This document shows positions 63,144-64,000 of a stretch of 64,000 bases of DNA, in pieces. How positions within the stretch are numbered: position 1 is the first letter of the stretch; each line of letters starts with the position of its first letter. The stretch is from NCBI RefSeq assembly GCF_011378905.1, contig NZ_WTPY01000001.1, positions 124,001 through 188,000 of the forward strand. Direction: 5' to 3'. Origin of the DNA: Paraglaciecola sp. 20A4. Lineage in GTDB: Bacteria; Pseudomonadota; Gammaproteobacteria; Enterobacterales; Alteromonadaceae. Under the pieces are notes generated by a model that was not told the DNA's origin, made no database searches, and was given only the letters and a program-made list of their open reading frames with translations. Position numbers and translations under genes: made by a program.

Positions 63144-64000
63144 TCTGTAGGTGCCAGTTCAGTTGTGGATACGTTCACTATTTCACGCAACACCGAAGTG
63201 GCAAATGTACCGGCAGGCAAATCAAAGGCAATACGTAAATTGTTTTCTTCCAATGCCCATGTAAGATTATGGGGGTATAAGACAATAGGGCGCCTTTCTT
63301 GCTCTAAGCCCAAGGACACCAGTGTTTCTGTCACTTTTGGGTGTTTAACGGCAACATTTTTTTCGAAAACTAAAGCCGCTGCTGTAGAGGAAAGCTCTCC
63401 TTTACCCCAAAGTGGTGCAGATATATAGATATCTTGCTCAGCTAAGCGACGTTTAACGTCAGCGTCGATGGTCTCGCTAACGAAGTAACTGTGGTTACCG
63501 GCTAAAGACATGACATCACCTTCAAGAGGTGTTTCGAAGTAGCCCGCTTTAATGCGTTCACTTAACACTTCGTTGAATAGCCAAGATCGCAAAGCAGAGA
63601 TAGCCATTGAACGTTTATTGCGATTACGTATTGCTTCGCCGTTAATCATTTTTTCCGCTAGGACTAGATTACTACCTTTGGGATCGTAACGGCTGTCACC
63701 GAAGCGTTGTGGACCATAATAATTAGGCACACCGGTTTGACCTATCTGTTCAATCCGTTCAGACATGCCATCAGGCTTGGTGATATCACGTAGTAAAATA
63801 GTGAATTTATTGCCTTTTAATGCACCGGTGCGGAGCTTTTTATTGTGCCTTATTGCTTTAAGCACTGTGGCGCCAGGTACGTTCAAGGCAGACCAGTCAT
63901 ACTCTGCTTTGCCGGGCTTGTGTACCCCAAACCATTGCTCACTCACGGAGTGTTTGTCTTTTCGTCCAGCGTAAGTCACTGCTCGTAGCGGTAATTGAGC
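63140..64000 (-). CDS. truD: tRNA pseudouridine(13) synthase TruD (5' end off window)
   Basis: Makes pseudouridine 13 in tRNA-Glu. The frame runs open to the window edge, so about 50-60 N-terminal residues are missing; the GTG at 63979 lies inside the family motif and is not the start. Seen: AVTYAGRKDKHSVSEQWFGV (catalytic aspartate in the GxKDKxA box), LRTGALKGNKFTILLRDI, GVPNYYGPQRFGDSRYD, NRNKRSMAISALRSWLFNEVLSERI and FDLPAGTFATSVLREIVN at the end, close to E. coli TruD. Heads the truD-surE-pcm cluster; ispD-ispF would be expected upstream. Confidence 0.96.
   Translation of the reverse strand, partial: AQLPLRAVTYAGRKDKHSVSEQWFGVHKPGKAEYDWSALNVPGATVLKAIRHNKKLRTGALKGNKFTILLRDITKPDGMSERIEQIGQTGVPNYYGPQRFGDSRYDPKGSNLVLAEKMINGEAIRNRNKRSMAISALRSWLFNEVLSERIKAGYFETPLEGDVMSLAGNHSYFVSETIDADVKRRLAEQDIYISAPLWGKGELSSTAAALVFEKNVAVKHPKVTETLVSLGLEQERRPIVLYPHNLTWALEENNLRIAFDLPAGTFATSVLREIVNVSTTELAPTE

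Overview
The window looks like chromosomal DNA of a marine gammaproteobacterium of the order Alteromonadales, possibly close to Glaciecola/Paraglaciecola. This rests on moderate-to-low GC, the block truD-surE-pcm-(DUF368)-nlpD-rpoS, a glmU/DeoR/glmS cluster, CysG, SpeA, Fpr, a large TonB-dependent receptor, the PEP-CTERM-system TPR lipoprotein PrsT and a complete proteobacterial dedicated sortase system. The taxon is inferred, not proven. I saw no rRNA, tRNA, CRISPR array or intact insertion sequence.

Layout. 1-3.2 kb: end of a tryptophan 2,3-dioxygenase-like gene, a kynureninase-like gene, a HAD phosphatase and a DoxX-like membrane protein. 3.4-11 kb: TonB-dependent receptor, fpr, a spermidine-synthase-like methyltransferase fold protein, cysG and deaD. 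11.5-15.7 kb: PrsT, trxC and a voltage-gated cation channel. 16.2-19.9 kb: heme oxygenase, bacteriophytochrome kinase and a CheY-like regulator, a self-contained red-light sensing set in which the first gene makes the chromophore of the second. 19.9-26.8 kb: the dedicated sortase locus, with pdsO, a VIT/vWA sortase substrate and a class GN sortase on the minus strand, and a dedicated response regulator and histidine kinase (pdsR, pdsS) divergent from them. 26.8-33.4 kb: yjjX, a metallo-beta-lactamase-fold protein, a MetR-like regulator, a hybrid histidine kinase, a DUF445 protein and a candidate small RNA.

34-43.3 kb: a YjiH-type membrane protein, then a 3.2 kb segment (TauD-type dioxygenase, AraC regulator, heme-binding DUF3365 protein) bracketed by near-identical inverted repeats, then glmS, a DeoR regulator with a likely operator, and glmU. 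43.7-49.3 kb: diguanylate cyclase, EamA transporter, ogt coupled to an Ada/AlkA fusion, and a serine beta-lactamase-like hydrolase. 49.3-53.3 kb: speA divergent from an acetyltransferase-nitrilase fusion. 53.4-58.7 kb: an XRE regulator with a frameshifted membrane-protein partner, a yeast-type cytosine deaminase, ycdX, a SEC-C protein, DUF3718, a BPSS1780-type membrane protein, a small membrane protein and a lipoprotein with 11-residue repeats. 58.7-64 kb: rpoS, nlpD, a DUF368 polyprenyl-phosphate transporter, pcm, surE and truD (cut by the window end).

The most notable items are the complete dedicated sortase locus with a sugar-binding-like sensor kinase, the inverted-repeat-bracketed segment at 35.4-38.7 kb, a channel whose selectivity filter has a calcium-type acid pattern, a divergent dioxygenase/kynureninase pair, a candidate small RNA near 32.4 kb, and the broken membrane partner of the XRE regulator. 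All domain calls come from reading the sequences by eye; no database search was run.
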